From an uncultured Eubacteriales bacterium (GTDB lineage Bacteria > Bacillota > Clostridia > Oscillospirales > CAG-272), in the NCBI GenBank assembly GCA_900547565.1, contig URHI01000041.1:1-14120 (forward strand): a DNA stretch of 14,120 nucleotides, in the 5' to 3' direction. Numbering within the stretch: the first letter of the stretch is position 1; every line of letters begins with the position of its first letter. The translations under genes and the position numbers were made by a program. The notes below the pieces were generated by a model. That model had not been told where the DNA came from. It made no database searches and saw nothing but the letters and a program-made list of their open reading frames with translations. Positions 6,624 to 13,969 of the stretch are shown piece by piece.

Positions 6624-8348
6624 TCAGTCTATGCTCTTATCAATATTGAAACGCGTGATCTTGCGCGAGGTGTTCTTGATGAATTCGGTCTTGCGTATTT
6701 TCACAAGCCCGACGGCTTTGTATGGAGCCATATTCTGATTGGCTTCGCGCACTTTTGTGTCAAAATAGGCTTTGATCTCTTGGTCTCCAGAAATTCCGCG
6801 GCCTTCGAGTGCCTCGTAGTCGGGATATATTTCGGCGACAATTACCTCTCGGTGGCTGTCGGAACGGCTTTCGCCCTCATAAACGACCACTTCATTGATG
6901 CCGTATATACGTGACAGCTCGGTTTCGATCTCTTCGGGGTATACGTTCTTGCCGTTGGACAGTATAATGAGGTTTTTAATGCGTCCGGTGATATAGACCC
7001 AACCGTCCTCGTCAATGCGTCCGCAATCGCCGGTGCGGAAATAGCCTTCTTCGTCAAAGGCGGCGGCGGTTGCTTCTTCGTCGCGGAAGTAACCCAGCAT
7101 TACGTTGGGACCCTTGACGCAGATCTCGCCCTCACCGTTTTCGTCGGGATCCTTGATCTTGACCTGCTCGCCGATTATAGGTGTTCCCACACTGCCGCTC
7201 TTCTGATAACGGTTGCGGTTGCAGGTGATAAGCGGTGCACATTCGGTGATACCGTAGCCGTTGAGTATAGTGATGCCGATAGCGTCGAATGTGTCGATGA
7301 TATCCTGATTGAGTGCCGCGCCGCCGCAGATTATCATTTGCAGCTTGCCGCCAAAGGCGGATGTGACGCTCTTGAACAGTGTTTTGCGCATATCGATGCC
7401 CATTTTGCGCATATTGTTGCTGACTTTCATGAGCTTGCGCAGTGCTTCAGCCTTGCCCTGCTTTTCGGCAGCTGCCCAGATGCGCTTGTAGAATGTTTCA
7501 ACAAACAGCGGAACCAGCACAAGGTGAGTAGGCTGCTGCTCTTTAAGCTCGTTGAGAATGTATTTAATACCGCTTGAAATGTAGATTTCAGAGCCTTGCG
7601 CGAAGTGGCCGACAAAGTTGACGGTAGAGCCGAAGGTGTGGTGCGGTGGAAGCACGTTGAGAGTTTTGGGCGTGATGTCGAACAGGTACATGCCCTGTGT
7701 CATGTCGGACACGATGTTAGTGGTGGACAGCATGACACCCTTGCCCTTGCCGGTCGTGCCCGAGGTAAAGACGATAGATGCCATACGGTCGGGATCGATT
7801 TCGTAGTCGTAATACGAGTTGTCACCGGATGCGAAAAGGGAGGCGCCTTCGGCTTCCAGTTCACGAACAGAGGTGTCCTCACCTTCATCGCCGGTGAGGC
7901 GGAAGTAAGAGGTAACGGTACCCATTTCGCCTTTGACCGACGCGATCTTATCGTGTATCGCGTTGCTGTAACACACCGCGGTGCATTCTGCTCGGTTGAC
8001 GATCCCGGCAATGTCGGCGGCGGGGTAATCCTTGTCGATCGGGACTGTGACGGCACCGATAGACATTAGCGCGAAATAGGTGCATATCCACTCAAACGAG
8101 CTTTCACCGATGATCGCCACCTGCTTCTCACGTAGACCGCGGGCGATGAAGGCGGTGCCGAGATTGCGGATAAAATCTCTTGCCTCGGAGTATGTTACGT
8201 GAACGACCTCGGTGTCACGGGGATTTTTCTTGTAGGAGATCGCATATCTGTCCGGATACTTGGCGGCCACGTTTTCTGTCATGACACGGAAGTCTCTGAA
8301 TACCGTCGTTTGGTAAAGCGGGTAGTTGGGGGTTTTGAAATTTTTCAT
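6624..8348 (-). CDS. Long-chain fatty acid-CoA ligase (AMP-forming acyl-CoA synthetase)
   Basis: A member of the ANL adenylating superfamily (574 aa). It forms an acyl-adenylate from ATP and a carboxylic acid, then moves the acyl group to CoA or another thiol. The landmarks come in order: P-loop IVFTSGTTGKGKGVML (192-207), NGYGITE (363-369), YFRTGD (436-441), the hinge and A8 region TGRIKNLI through NGKNVYPEEIE (454-475), and the C-terminal A10 segment NTSRKITR (559-566) with catalytic Lys563. The family is clear. Chain length is not, though the GYGITECAPLIT pattern and the overall form resemble bacterial long-chain ligases. A role in making acyl-ACP rather than acyl-CoA cannot be excluded. 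The ATG has a GGAG site about 8 nt upstream. It is transcribed alone, with its own terminator. The plsC and dagK genes nearby suggest a phospholipid role. Confidence 0.93.
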   Translation of the reverse strand: MKNFKTPNYPLYQTTVFRDFRVMTENVAAKYPDRYAISYKKNPRDTEVVHVTYSEARDFIRNLGTAFIARGLREKQVAIIGESSFEWICTYFALMSIGAVTVPIDKDYPAADIAGIVNRAECTAVCYSNAIHDKIASVKGEMGTVTSYFRLTGDEGEDTSVRELEAEGASLFASGDNSYYDYEIDPDRMASIVFTSGTTGKGKGVMLSTTNIVSDMTQGMYLFDITPKTLNVLPPHHTFGSTVNFVGHFAQGSEIYISSGIKYILNELKEQQPTHLVLVPLFVETFYKRIWAAAEKQGKAEALRKLMKVSNNMRKMGIDMRKTLFKSVTSAFGGKLQMIICGGAALNQDIIDTFDAIGITILNGYGITECAPLITCNRNRYQKSGSVGTPIIGEQVKIKDPDENGEGEICVKGPNVMLGYFRDEEATAAAFDEEGYFRTGDCGRIDEDGWVYITGRIKNLIILSNGKNVYPEEIETELSRIYGINEVVVYEGESRSDSHREVIVAEIYPDYEALEGRGISGDQEIKAYFDTKVREANQNMAPYKAVGLVKIRKTEFIKNTSRKITRFNIDKSID

Positions 8349-8455
8349 CGTTTTCTCCGTGCCCGTAGTTATTACGGACTGTTGATTTATTATTATTTTA
8401 TTATTATTCCGCGCTTCGGGCGGCTGAGTAATGGCTATTTTTGCATAACGGATAT

Positions 8456-8484
8456 ATTTTAATATTTTTTTCGGTAAAAATCAA
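8456..8484 (-). promoter_or_regulatory. Probable promoter of the acyl-CoA synthetase
   Basis: On the minus strand, TTGATT (8479-8484), a 17-bp spacer, and TAAAAT (8456-8461). It predicts a leader of about 100 nt. The -35 TTGATT is the same as in the dagK promoter at 11522-11550. There is no TGn before this -10. Confidence 0.55.
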
Positions 8485-8599
8485 GAGTTTTATAATCCTG
8501 CAAGGTATATGCTTTTGAATGTCATCTCTACTTCTGGTAGAATACGAGTATACCGATAATAGAATTTACGGTTAAATGTGATTTTTGTTCAAAAAGCTA

Positions 8600-8628
8600 T
8601 TGCATCATACGCCATTTTATGGTATTAT
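8600..8628 (+). promoter_or_regulatory. Promoter of the cysteine-rich protein gene
   Basis: An extended -10, TGG-TATTAT (TATTAT at 8623-8628), lies 17 bp from a weak -35, TTGCAT (8600-8605). Start is expected near 8635, giving a leader of about 57 nt. Confidence 0.65.
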
Positions 8629-8691
8629 ATAGCATAACATCGTAGGATATACCATACAAATATAAACTGAAAATAAACAAAGGGCAAAAAT

Positions 8692-9618
8692 ATGAAAGAT
8701 GACGCACAGATAATTATTTTTGACCAATGGGGGCGGGTATCTGCCTCATTGCCGGGGTCCGGCAGGGCTGAGCGTCTTTCGGATATATGTCAGGGGGCGG
8801 AGTGTATAGCACGTGTTGCGCGTGAAAAGCGGTTGTGCTATCCTCATCAGCCGCTGGTCCCGGAAGAAGTGCCGTGGTGCAGCATAATATTCCGTGAGTT
8901 TGAATGGTTTGGCGGCATGTATGTGCTGGTGTCAGACGAGCAGCGCCGTGAACGGTTGGCCGACCCTTGGCTTGAGGATAAGGTGCGTGTCGTGGAGCCG
9001 GGTAATGACTGTGAAATATGTGCCTGCCGTGCGGTCAATACCGCTTTGCGCGTTTATCATATGATGCGTTCAGAAAATCCGGATGTATGCGGGCTGGCTG
9101 CAGCTGTTGCGGATGTGGTCGGAATTGAGCTGGAGTCAAATAACGGTAAACGTATAAGCACGGCAACATGCCGCACCACGCAGGATGGATGTCATACAGG
9201 CGGTGGGTGCTGCATGGGGCAGGACATATGCAGCGCAGACGAAAAGTGCTATATGGGGCATAGCGGCGCTTGCCTGAATGAATTGCGTGGTGCCGCAGTT
9301 GAAAACGGACCTACCGATGCTCCGCTGCTGACCGCTCAGCTGTTGCTTACCTTTATGTCACTGCGCCGCCAGAATTGCCGGCGGGCGGTAATTACACCGT
9401 TTGACGGTACAAACATGGTGAGGCTTGAATGTCCGGATCTCGGACCGGGTGCTGCCCGCAGTCCTGAGCTTATGATGTGCCGGCAGTTATCGGATAAATA
9501 CAATGCGATTTATTCTGCGCGTCAGAGCTTTGACGGCAGATTGTATGTGAGACTCGGGGCAAGTATGCATAACAGCTCGACTCTTGGCATTAAATCCGGC
9601 ATAAATCTCAGAGATTGA
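8692..9618 (+). CDS. Cysteine-rich protein of unknown function
   Basis: I do not recognise this 308-aa protein. It has no signal peptide or membrane segment, so it is probably cytoplasmic. It contains 18 cysteines. Cys107, Cys110 and Cys112 form C-x2-C-x-C. A compact block at 160-194 holds Cys160, 167, 173, 174, 180, 186 and 194, with His168 and His190. Such a cluster could bind zinc or an iron-sulfur centre, but no standard ferredoxin spacing is present. Residues 1-100 (IIIFDQWGRV start, FGGMYVLV end) look like a mixed alpha/beta sensor-type domain. Residues 205-303, ending LGIKSG, recall a degenerate histidine-kinase ATPase domain, but the N, G1 and G2 boxes are missing; this is a weak impression. 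The ATG follows AAAGGG by 7 nt. The gene has its own promoter and lies alone between lipid genes. Confidence 0.85.
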   Translation: MKDDAQIIIFDQWGRVSASLPGSGRAERLSDICQGAECIARVAREKRLCYPHQPLVPEEVPWCSIIFREFEWFGGMYVLVSDEQRRERLADPWLEDKVRVVEPGNDCEICACRAVNTALRVYHMMRSENPDVCGLAAAVADVVGIELESNNGKRISTATCRTTQDGCHTGGGCCMGQDICSADEKCYMGHSGACLNELRGAAVENGPTDAPLLTAQLLLTFMSLRRQNCRRAVITPFDGTNMVRLECPDLGPGAARSPELMMCRQLSDKYNAIYSARQSFDGRLYVRLGASMHNSSTLGIKSGINLRD

Positions 9619-9665
9619 TACTGTGTTAGCAATGCGCCGGTTATTTTTAAGGGCAGTATGTCGGT

Positions 9666-9700
9666 AAAAAATCAGCCGCGGTCAGCTGATGACCGCGGCT
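9666..9700 (-). terminator. Terminator of the dagK-plsC operon, overlapping the plsC stop
   Basis: A perfect 10-bp GC-rich stem (9674-9683 with 9691-9700) and a 7-nt loop. On the minus strand it is followed by GATTTTTT. The plsC stop (9682-9684) and five to six preceding codons lie in the hairpin. A TGATTTTT at 9713-9720 could pair with AAAAATCA at 9667-9674 and give weaker termination of the plus-strand gene ending at 9618. Confidence 0.88.
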
Positions 9701-10524
9701 GTTGTGTCGTTCTGATTTTTTCTGTCCTGCGTCGCAAGGTCGTCCTCCATGTACTTACGCACCATGGACGATATGGCGCCGGTCCTCATTCCTGCGTATT
9801 CCTCGGGCTGAATTACCCGCACTATGTGCATATCCACATGCGTCGGGCGGAACGGGAAGTTGTGAGTTATGTTTTCGGTGCCGCTGACTGTCATGACCAC
9901 AATGGGTGCATGGCTGTCACGGGCAATTTTGAACACACCGTCCTTGAATTCAAGCAGCTCGCCCGTCTTTGAGCGAGTGCCTTCGGGGGAAATTCCCACG
10001 CTGAGCCGGCCTGAACTGATATACTCTGTGGCAGTATTGAGCGTGGTGAGCGCATTTCGTGCATTTTCCCGGTCAATTGACAGATACCCGCACTTATGAA
10101 TAAATGCACCTGCCAGCGGGATCTTGAAGTTGCCGGGCTTTGAAACAAACGCCAGCGGCGTGCGGCGGAAGCGTACCATGCAGATCATAGGATCAAACCG
10201 CGACAGATGATTGGACACCAGCATAAAGCGGCGGTCTTGAGGCAGTAGCTCCTCGCCCGTGATGTGAAGCCGCACTCCGGCTACTTTAAGTATACAGTCG
10301 ACGGTCTGAACCGTCATGAAGTGCCAGAAGCGACCGACCCGTGCAACCGGACGGTTTTTATTTACAAACAGCGAAATAATCAGTGCAACCACCAGATGCA
10401 GTATCATCAGTCCGACAAAATAGCCCAGTGCAAGCAAGGGTGTAAGCAGCCACGAGCATGGTGTGAGCCATGCCGTGACGACGGTGCCGATTACCGCAAG
10501 AATCGCATAGATATATGTCAGCAT
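9682..10524 (-). CDS. plsC: 1-acyl-sn-glycerol-3-phosphate acyltransferase
   Basis: A membrane-bound acyltransferase (280 aa) that makes phosphatidic acid by acylating position 2 of lysophosphatidic acid. Two hydrophobic segments (about 1-22 and 25-54) anchor it. The PlsC catalytic motif H-x4-D is NHLSRFD with His106 and Asp111. The substrate-binding EGTRS lies at 181-185, and the later proline-containing block is APIVVMTVSGTENI (206-219). Only 6 bp separate its start from the dagK stop. I see no SD before this ATG (GCGGCAAAATAAATAATC precedes it), so translation probably depends on ribosomes finishing dagK. The polar C terminus (DRKNQNDTTAAVIS) is encoded partly by the terminator stem. Exact acyl and acceptor preference is not visible. 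Confidence 0.9.
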   Translation of the reverse strand: MLTYIYAILAVIGTVVTAWLTPCSWLLTPLLALGYFVGLMILHLVVALIISLFVNKNRPVARVGRFWHFMTVQTVDCILKVAGVRLHITGEELLPQDRRFMLVSNHLSRFDPMICMVRFRRTPLAFVSKPGNFKIPLAGAFIHKCGYLSIDRENARNALTTLNTATEYISSGRLSVGISPEGTRSKTGELLEFKDGVFKIARDSHAPIVVMTVSGTENITHNFPFRPTHVDMHIVRVIQPEEYAGMRTGAISSMVRKYMEDDLATQDRKNQNDTTAAVIS

Positions 10525-10530
10525 GATTAT

Positions 10531-11490
10531 TTATTTTGCCGCAACGGCGTCAGCAGACTGCTGTCCCGACTCATTGGCGGCTGCAGGCTGGGGCGGAAGT
10601 GCGAAACGGAGTGCTGACGGCATGATCTCAATATCAAAATCGGTGCCGTCTACTATCTCGCCGTCGACAGACATGGAGAATCCTTCCGGAGCTTTGACGT
10701 GTATATGCTTGCCACGGCGGTATACTATGCAGTCCTTGAATTTTTCGGAGTCAAGGTGTTCGCCGGCGGTATACGGCCCCAGAAGAGACACAAAGCGAAA
10801 ACGTGAAATCTTATTGATTAGACAGACCTCAAGCAGGCCGTCATTGTTGACCGAGTGCGGAGCGCAACGGAAGGAGCCGCCGACATAGTTGCCGTTTGCG
10901 ATGGTGCAGAGCAGGATCTTATTATTATTGAGCTGTTCACCGTCGACAGTGACGGTGCAGTCATTTTTCATGGCTTTGACAAGCGCCGTTACGACGCCGG
11001 TAACATAGGCACGCTTACCGCCGATGATTTTTTTGCGTTTTACCTTTATCATGGTTTTGGCGACGGTCGTGTCAAAACCGAAATTGCAGACATTGACGCA
11101 GTAGCGGTCGCCGATGCGCATAAGGTCGATCGTGACGCTCGGCGCGGACATCAGTGCGCGGATATCGGTGAACCGGTCGGCACCGCCGAAATATTTTACG
11201 TAGTCGTTGCCGCTCCCGGACGGGTAAGTGCCGATCTCGGCGTTGTCGAAGCCGACAGCGCCTGATGCGACCTCATTGAGCGTTCCGTCGCCGCCGCACG
11301 CGTAAAAGCGGACAGGCTGGTCTGCATGGGCGCGGCAATAGTCGGAGACAAAGCGTGTCGCATCGCCGGGGCCGGTGGTTATGTAGGTTTCGGTATCAAA
11401 GTCTGCACAGTTGGATTGCAGATAGCTTGTAACAGCGGCCGTCTGGTCAGTGGCTCCCGCTGCCGGGTTAATTACAAAAATATGCTTCAT
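10531..11490 (-). CDS. Diacylglycerol kinase-like lipid kinase (DagK/YegS family)
   Basis: A 319-aa kinase of the diacylglycerol kinase catalytic family. In Firmicutes, DgkB of this family phosphorylates diacylglycerol to phosphatidic acid, recycling lipid left over from teichoic acid synthesis. NPAAG (8-12) and GGDGT (66-70) form the nucleotide site. PSGSGNDYVKYFGG (90-103) matches the usual P-x-G-T-x-N-D stretch. A beta-rich C-terminal domain ends with the SVDGE-type segment FSMSVDGEIVDG. There is no membrane segment, as expected. The ATG at 11490 follows a GGAG SD by 8 nt. It is first in an operon with plsC: DagK makes phosphatidic acid from diacylglycerol and PlsC makes it from lysophosphatidic acid. 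Some relatives act on sphingosine or other lipids, so the substrate is inferred. Confidence 0.9.
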   Translation of the reverse strand: MKHIFVINPAAGATDQTAAVTSYLQSNCADFDTETYITTGPGDATRFVSDYCRAHADQPVRFYACGGDGTLNEVASGAVGFDNAEIGTYPSGSGNDYVKYFGGADRFTDIRALMSAPSVTIDLMRIGDRYCVNVCNFGFDTTVAKTMIKVKRKKIIGGKRAYVTGVVTALVKAMKNDCTVTVDGEQLNNNKILLCTIANGNYVGGSFRCAPHSVNNDGLLEVCLINKISRFRFVSLLGPYTAGEHLDSEKFKDCIVYRRGKHIHVKAPEGFSMSVDGEIVDGTDFDIEIMPSALRFALPPQPAAANESGQQSADAVAAK

Positions 11491-11521
11491 AACTCATTCT
11501 CCATTGACTGAATATAGCAAA

Positions 11522-11550
11522 ATAATAACACAGTTGCGCGAGAAAATCAA
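11522..11550 (-). promoter_or_regulatory. Promoter of dagK-plsC, overlapping the preceding terminator
   Basis: On the minus strand, TTGATT (11545-11550), a 17-bp spacer ending in TGT, and TATTAT (11522-11527), an extended -10. The -35 is made of bases in the arm of the terminator at 11543-11579. Start is expected near 11515, giving a leader of about 25 nt. Confidence 0.7.
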
Positions 11551-11579
11551 CTGTTTTTATTAAATAAACAGTTGATTTT
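11543..11579 (-). terminator. Terminator of the isomerase-dGTPase operon
   Basis: A perfect 14-bp stem, AAAATCAACTGTTT (11543-11556) with 11566-11579, around a 9-nt loop. A- and T-runs at the base allow action in either direction. It starts 83 bp past the dGTPase stop. Confidence 0.88.
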
Positions 11580-11662
11580 TGTCTGCATGTGGGGGATTTT
11601 GTCCGAAAAAGTTTTATATACCCTGCGGCATTTGGATATGCCGGCTTACTGCAAGGGTAAGA

Positions 11663-12877
11663 TCAATCCTCAAAATACGACTTGAATTCAATATGATAGG
11701 GGCTATGCGGAAACAGCTTGCCGTGCAGCGCCAGAAAATAATCATCGGTCATACTGGCGATAAAGTCGGCGACTATCTGATTAGGCTCGGTATCGGCATA
11801 GCTTGTCGGACGGTAATAGCGCGTGCTGTCCGAAACGCTCTTAAGGTAATATGAGTAAATTATCGAGTCGGTATTGCGACGCCGCAGGTCATCAAGCAAC
11901 TTGTAGTACATTTCGTGAAACATGGGGCGTATCATGCACTCATATTCGCGGTTGATGCCCTCATTTTTGTATATTACATCGTAATTTTCACGCTTGGCGG
12001 TTCGCAGATCGTCATATGCCCACGGACTCAGCTGGATATAGTCGTGCCCGTAGCTGTTTTCGAGAATATCGACTGTCAGATTGTTGATAATTGCGGCATT
12101 CTCGGAGCCTATGCGCTCGTTTGCAAATTTGTAATTGTCCGGAATCAGGTGTGCAGTACGCGCATCCTGACGGTCCTTTCCTATATAGGCTATCATATCG
12201 CAAATTCGCACAACGCAGCCCTCCAGCGTACAGGGGACCAGCCTCCCTATTGCTTCGGAATCGGTGTAGCAGGCCTCTACCTCTGCATCGAAGCTTTCAA
12301 AATCCTTGTTGCGCCGGGGACGGTACTGCTGCATTTCAAATTCGCCGTTGTGGCAAAGTATGCCGTCCAGTGTTTGCAGTGTAAGATTGCGCGCGAATAT
12401 GGAGTCAAGCACACGTACGCTTTGCACGTTGTGGTTGAAGGCGCGTCCGGTTTCGGCCACGGTCAGCTCGGAGAGATACCGCTCTCCGGCGTGACCGAAC
12501 GGCGTGTGTCCTATGTCATGTCCCAATGCTATGGCTTCGATCAGATCCAGATTCAGCCCCAGCACCGCGCCGATGTTACGCGCGATACGTGATACCAGCT
12601 GAACATGAAGCCCGCGACGGGTAAGATCGTCGTTGTTGTAGAACGAAAACACCTGCGTTTTGTCGGTATAACGGTTGTAGTATGGCAGATGCAGGATTTT
12701 TTCTATATCCCGGACAAAGGCAGGACGCCACAGGTTGGGGCTGTCGTGTGACGGGTCACGCCGGACAGTTGCGCTGTCCGGTGTGCGGTAGGGGTTGACC
12801 CAGCCGCGTTCACGATCCTCGAGTATACGCTTTTGTATTTCGTCGCTCAGATTGTGATAGTCGAGTTTTTCAGCCAT
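11663..12877 (-). CDS. dGTPase-like HD-domain triphosphohydrolase
   Basis: A 404-aa HD-superfamily hydrolase close to deoxyguanosinetriphosphate triphosphohydrolases, which cut dNTPs to nucleoside plus tripolyphosphate and so affect dNTP pools. The N-terminal RPAFVRDIEKILHL, then YNRYTDKTQVFSF (67-79), is the family's RDR-x-H...KTQVF region. Metal ligands are His91 (RRGLHVQLV), His120-Asp121 (ALGHDIGHTPFGHAGE) and Asp227 (RICDMIAYIGKD). His124, His129 and His149 are also typical. The exact substrate is not certain, since several related HD enzymes have other preferences. A very good AAAGGAGG SD precedes the ATG. It lies 32 bp after the TIM-barrel gene in one operon, and a strong terminator follows. 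Confidence 0.9.
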   Translation of the reverse strand: MAEKLDYHNLSDEIQKRILEDRERGWVNPYRTPDSATVRRDPSHDSPNLWRPAFVRDIEKILHLPYYNRYTDKTQVFSFYNNDDLTRRGLHVQLVSRIARNIGAVLGLNLDLIEAIALGHDIGHTPFGHAGERYLSELTVAETGRAFNHNVQSVRVLDSIFARNLTLQTLDGILCHNGEFEMQQYRPRRNKDFESFDAEVEACYTDSEAIGRLVPCTLEGCVVRICDMIAYIGKDRQDARTAHLIPDNYKFANERIGSENAAIINNLTVDILENSYGHDYIQLSPWAYDDLRTAKRENYDVIYKNEGINREYECMIRPMFHEMYYKLLDDLRRRNTDSIIYSYYLKSVSDSTRYYRPTSYADTEPNQIVADFIASMTDDYFLALHGKLFPHSPYHIEFKSYFED

Positions 12878-12909
12878 CTGTTGCCTCCTTTGATCGGGTA
12901 TTTTCAGTT

Positions 12910-13803
12910 TTATGCTTTCTCAACCATATCTGCCAAGCGGCGCATAGCGGCGGCAAGGCGCTGTACACGTTGCTCATATGTCAGCTTGTCGTAGATCGAA
13001 AAGCCGCCGTCGTGTATATCGACCAACTGTTCATCGTTGAGTATTGCGATATTTGCAAGCGAGCGCCGTATATCGCCTGCCGACTGCCCGGGACATTCGC
13101 GGCTGACAATACCTGCCACCTCGGCGCATATGTGGTCACGCCCGAGAGCGGTTCCCGCCAGCATATGTGCGATGCTGTTCCAGTCGATGCTACCGTCAAA
13201 CGGCATCATATGCAGATCACTTGCGCCTTCGTTGTCCTGCATGTGCGTGGCGGCGAGACGGTCGCCATAGCGTCCGACAAAGTTTTCATTGGGGCAAAAG
13301 GCATTACGGTGTCCGCTGTCGAAGCAGTAACGTGCGCGGGGCGAGTCAAAGCGGCCGAGTACGGCGTGCAGATATTCGGGAAAAACCGAATTTTCAAATG
13401 CCAGGTCAACACCGTATTTTTCAGCTGCGCGTATTATGGTCTCAAAACGTGACAGCCCAAGCTCGCTTATGGGCGCGGGTATTGTTTTGGCGCCCCAGGT
13501 AACGTGAATTATGCCGGTCTTTATTCCGAATTCCGAAACGCGTCGGATCTCGTCGCAGTAGCGTTCGGTGACCTGTTGTCCGTGTTCACCTTCCGACCAG
13601 ATGCAGGTGGTTTCTTTGCCGGTCAGGTGGACATTATCAAAGTCAACACCGGCTGAAAGGCACATGGCGGGGGTCAAATCACCGGAGAAAAGCGCACCGG
13701 TAGTCAGACACAAAAAGTCAAATCCTGCGTCGACAGTTATGCGAAGACGCTCAGAGACAGGGAGTACGGCATCTTTTACAAGATATGTACCTATTTTGAT
13801 CAT
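12910..13803 (-). CDS. Sugar phosphate isomerase/epimerase-like TIM-barrel protein
   Basis: A 297-aa cytoplasmic protein of the xylose-isomerase-like TIM-barrel superfamily (PF01261, AP endonuclease 2 fold). Such proteins use one to three divalent metals for sugar isomerisation, inositol catabolism or DNA repair. Likely ligands are Glu137 (LAFENSVFPEY), Asp162 and His165 (CFDSGH), His187 (ATHMQDN), His198 in LHMMPFDGSIDW, and Glu228 (CAEVAG). The pattern FDSGH...THMQDN...PFDGSIDW is that of the epimerase-like group rather than endonuclease IV, but no substrate can be assigned. GGAAG lies 8 nt before the ATG and partly overlaps a 5-bp hairpin (13815-13819 with 13829-13833) that might limit ribosome access. 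It is the first gene of an operon with the dGTPase; why they are paired is not clear. Confidence 0.85.
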   Translation of the reverse strand: MIKIGTYLVKDAVLPVSERLRITVDAGFDFLCLTTGALFSGDLTPAMCLSAGVDFDNVHLTGKETTCIWSEGEHGQQVTERYCDEIRRVSEFGIKTGIIHVTWGAKTIPAPISELGLSRFETIIRAAEKYGVDLAFENSVFPEYLHAVLGRFDSPRARYCFDSGHRNAFCPNENFVGRYGDRLAATHMQDNEGASDLHMMPFDGSIDWNSIAHMLAGTALGRDHICAEVAGIVSRECPGQSAGDIRRSLANIAILNDEQLVDIHDGGFSIYDKLTYEQRVQRLAAAMRRLADMVEKA

Positions 13804-13857
13804 TTCGCTTACTTCCAGGGCAGACAGTCCTGGCCTTTCGTATTTAAGATTGGTTAT

Positions 13858-13886
13858 ATTTTATCATATTTTACGAAATAAGACAA
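13858..13886 (-). promoter_or_regulatory. Promoter of the isomerase-dGTPase operon
   Basis: On the minus strand, TTGTCT (13881-13886), a 17-bp spacer ending in TGA, and an extended -10 TAAAAT (13858-13863). Start is expected near 13851, giving a leader of about 48 nt. Confidence 0.7.
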
Positions 13887-13969
13887 TATGTTTTGAGATA
13901 TTTGTTATTATGGGATGATTTGTTTCTCGAGAAAACGAGGCTGCTTTGCACCCGGAGGGGTGAGGATAA

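Larger units (their letters stand above)
8349..8691. other. Divergent intergenic region between acyl-CoA synthetase and the cysteine-rich gene
   Basis: 343 AT-rich bases without a credible gene. It holds two candidate promoters: minus-strand 8456-8484 and plus-strand 8600-8628. A TTATTATTATT 11-mer occurs twice back to back near 8390-8410. A small CCGTA/TACGG hairpin lies in the synthetase leader. A further TATAAT at 8491-8496 has no good -35. I see no riboswitch or tRNA-like fold, and no convincing operator. Confidence 0.7.

Noticed and set aside
8491..8496. TATAAT box as the promoter of the cysteine-rich gene
   Set aside because: No matching -35 is present at 16-18 bp and it would give a leader near 190 nt; the extended -10 at 8623-8628 is better placed.
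11487..11504. Five-codon leader ORF (MENEL) on the minus strand whose stop overlaps the dagK ATG
   Set aside because: Its ATG overlaps the dagK SD and it has no SD of its own; very short ORFs like this arise by chance.
11915..12592. 225-codon plus-strand open frame opposite the dGTPase gene
   Set aside because: It is antisense to conserved HD motifs, with no start signals; the open frame follows from the codon use of the real gene.
13811..13835. Hairpin hiding the SD of the TIM-barrel gene as a riboswitch-like control
   Set aside because: The stem is only 5 bp with a 9-nt loop and covers part of the SD; too weak to claim regulation.
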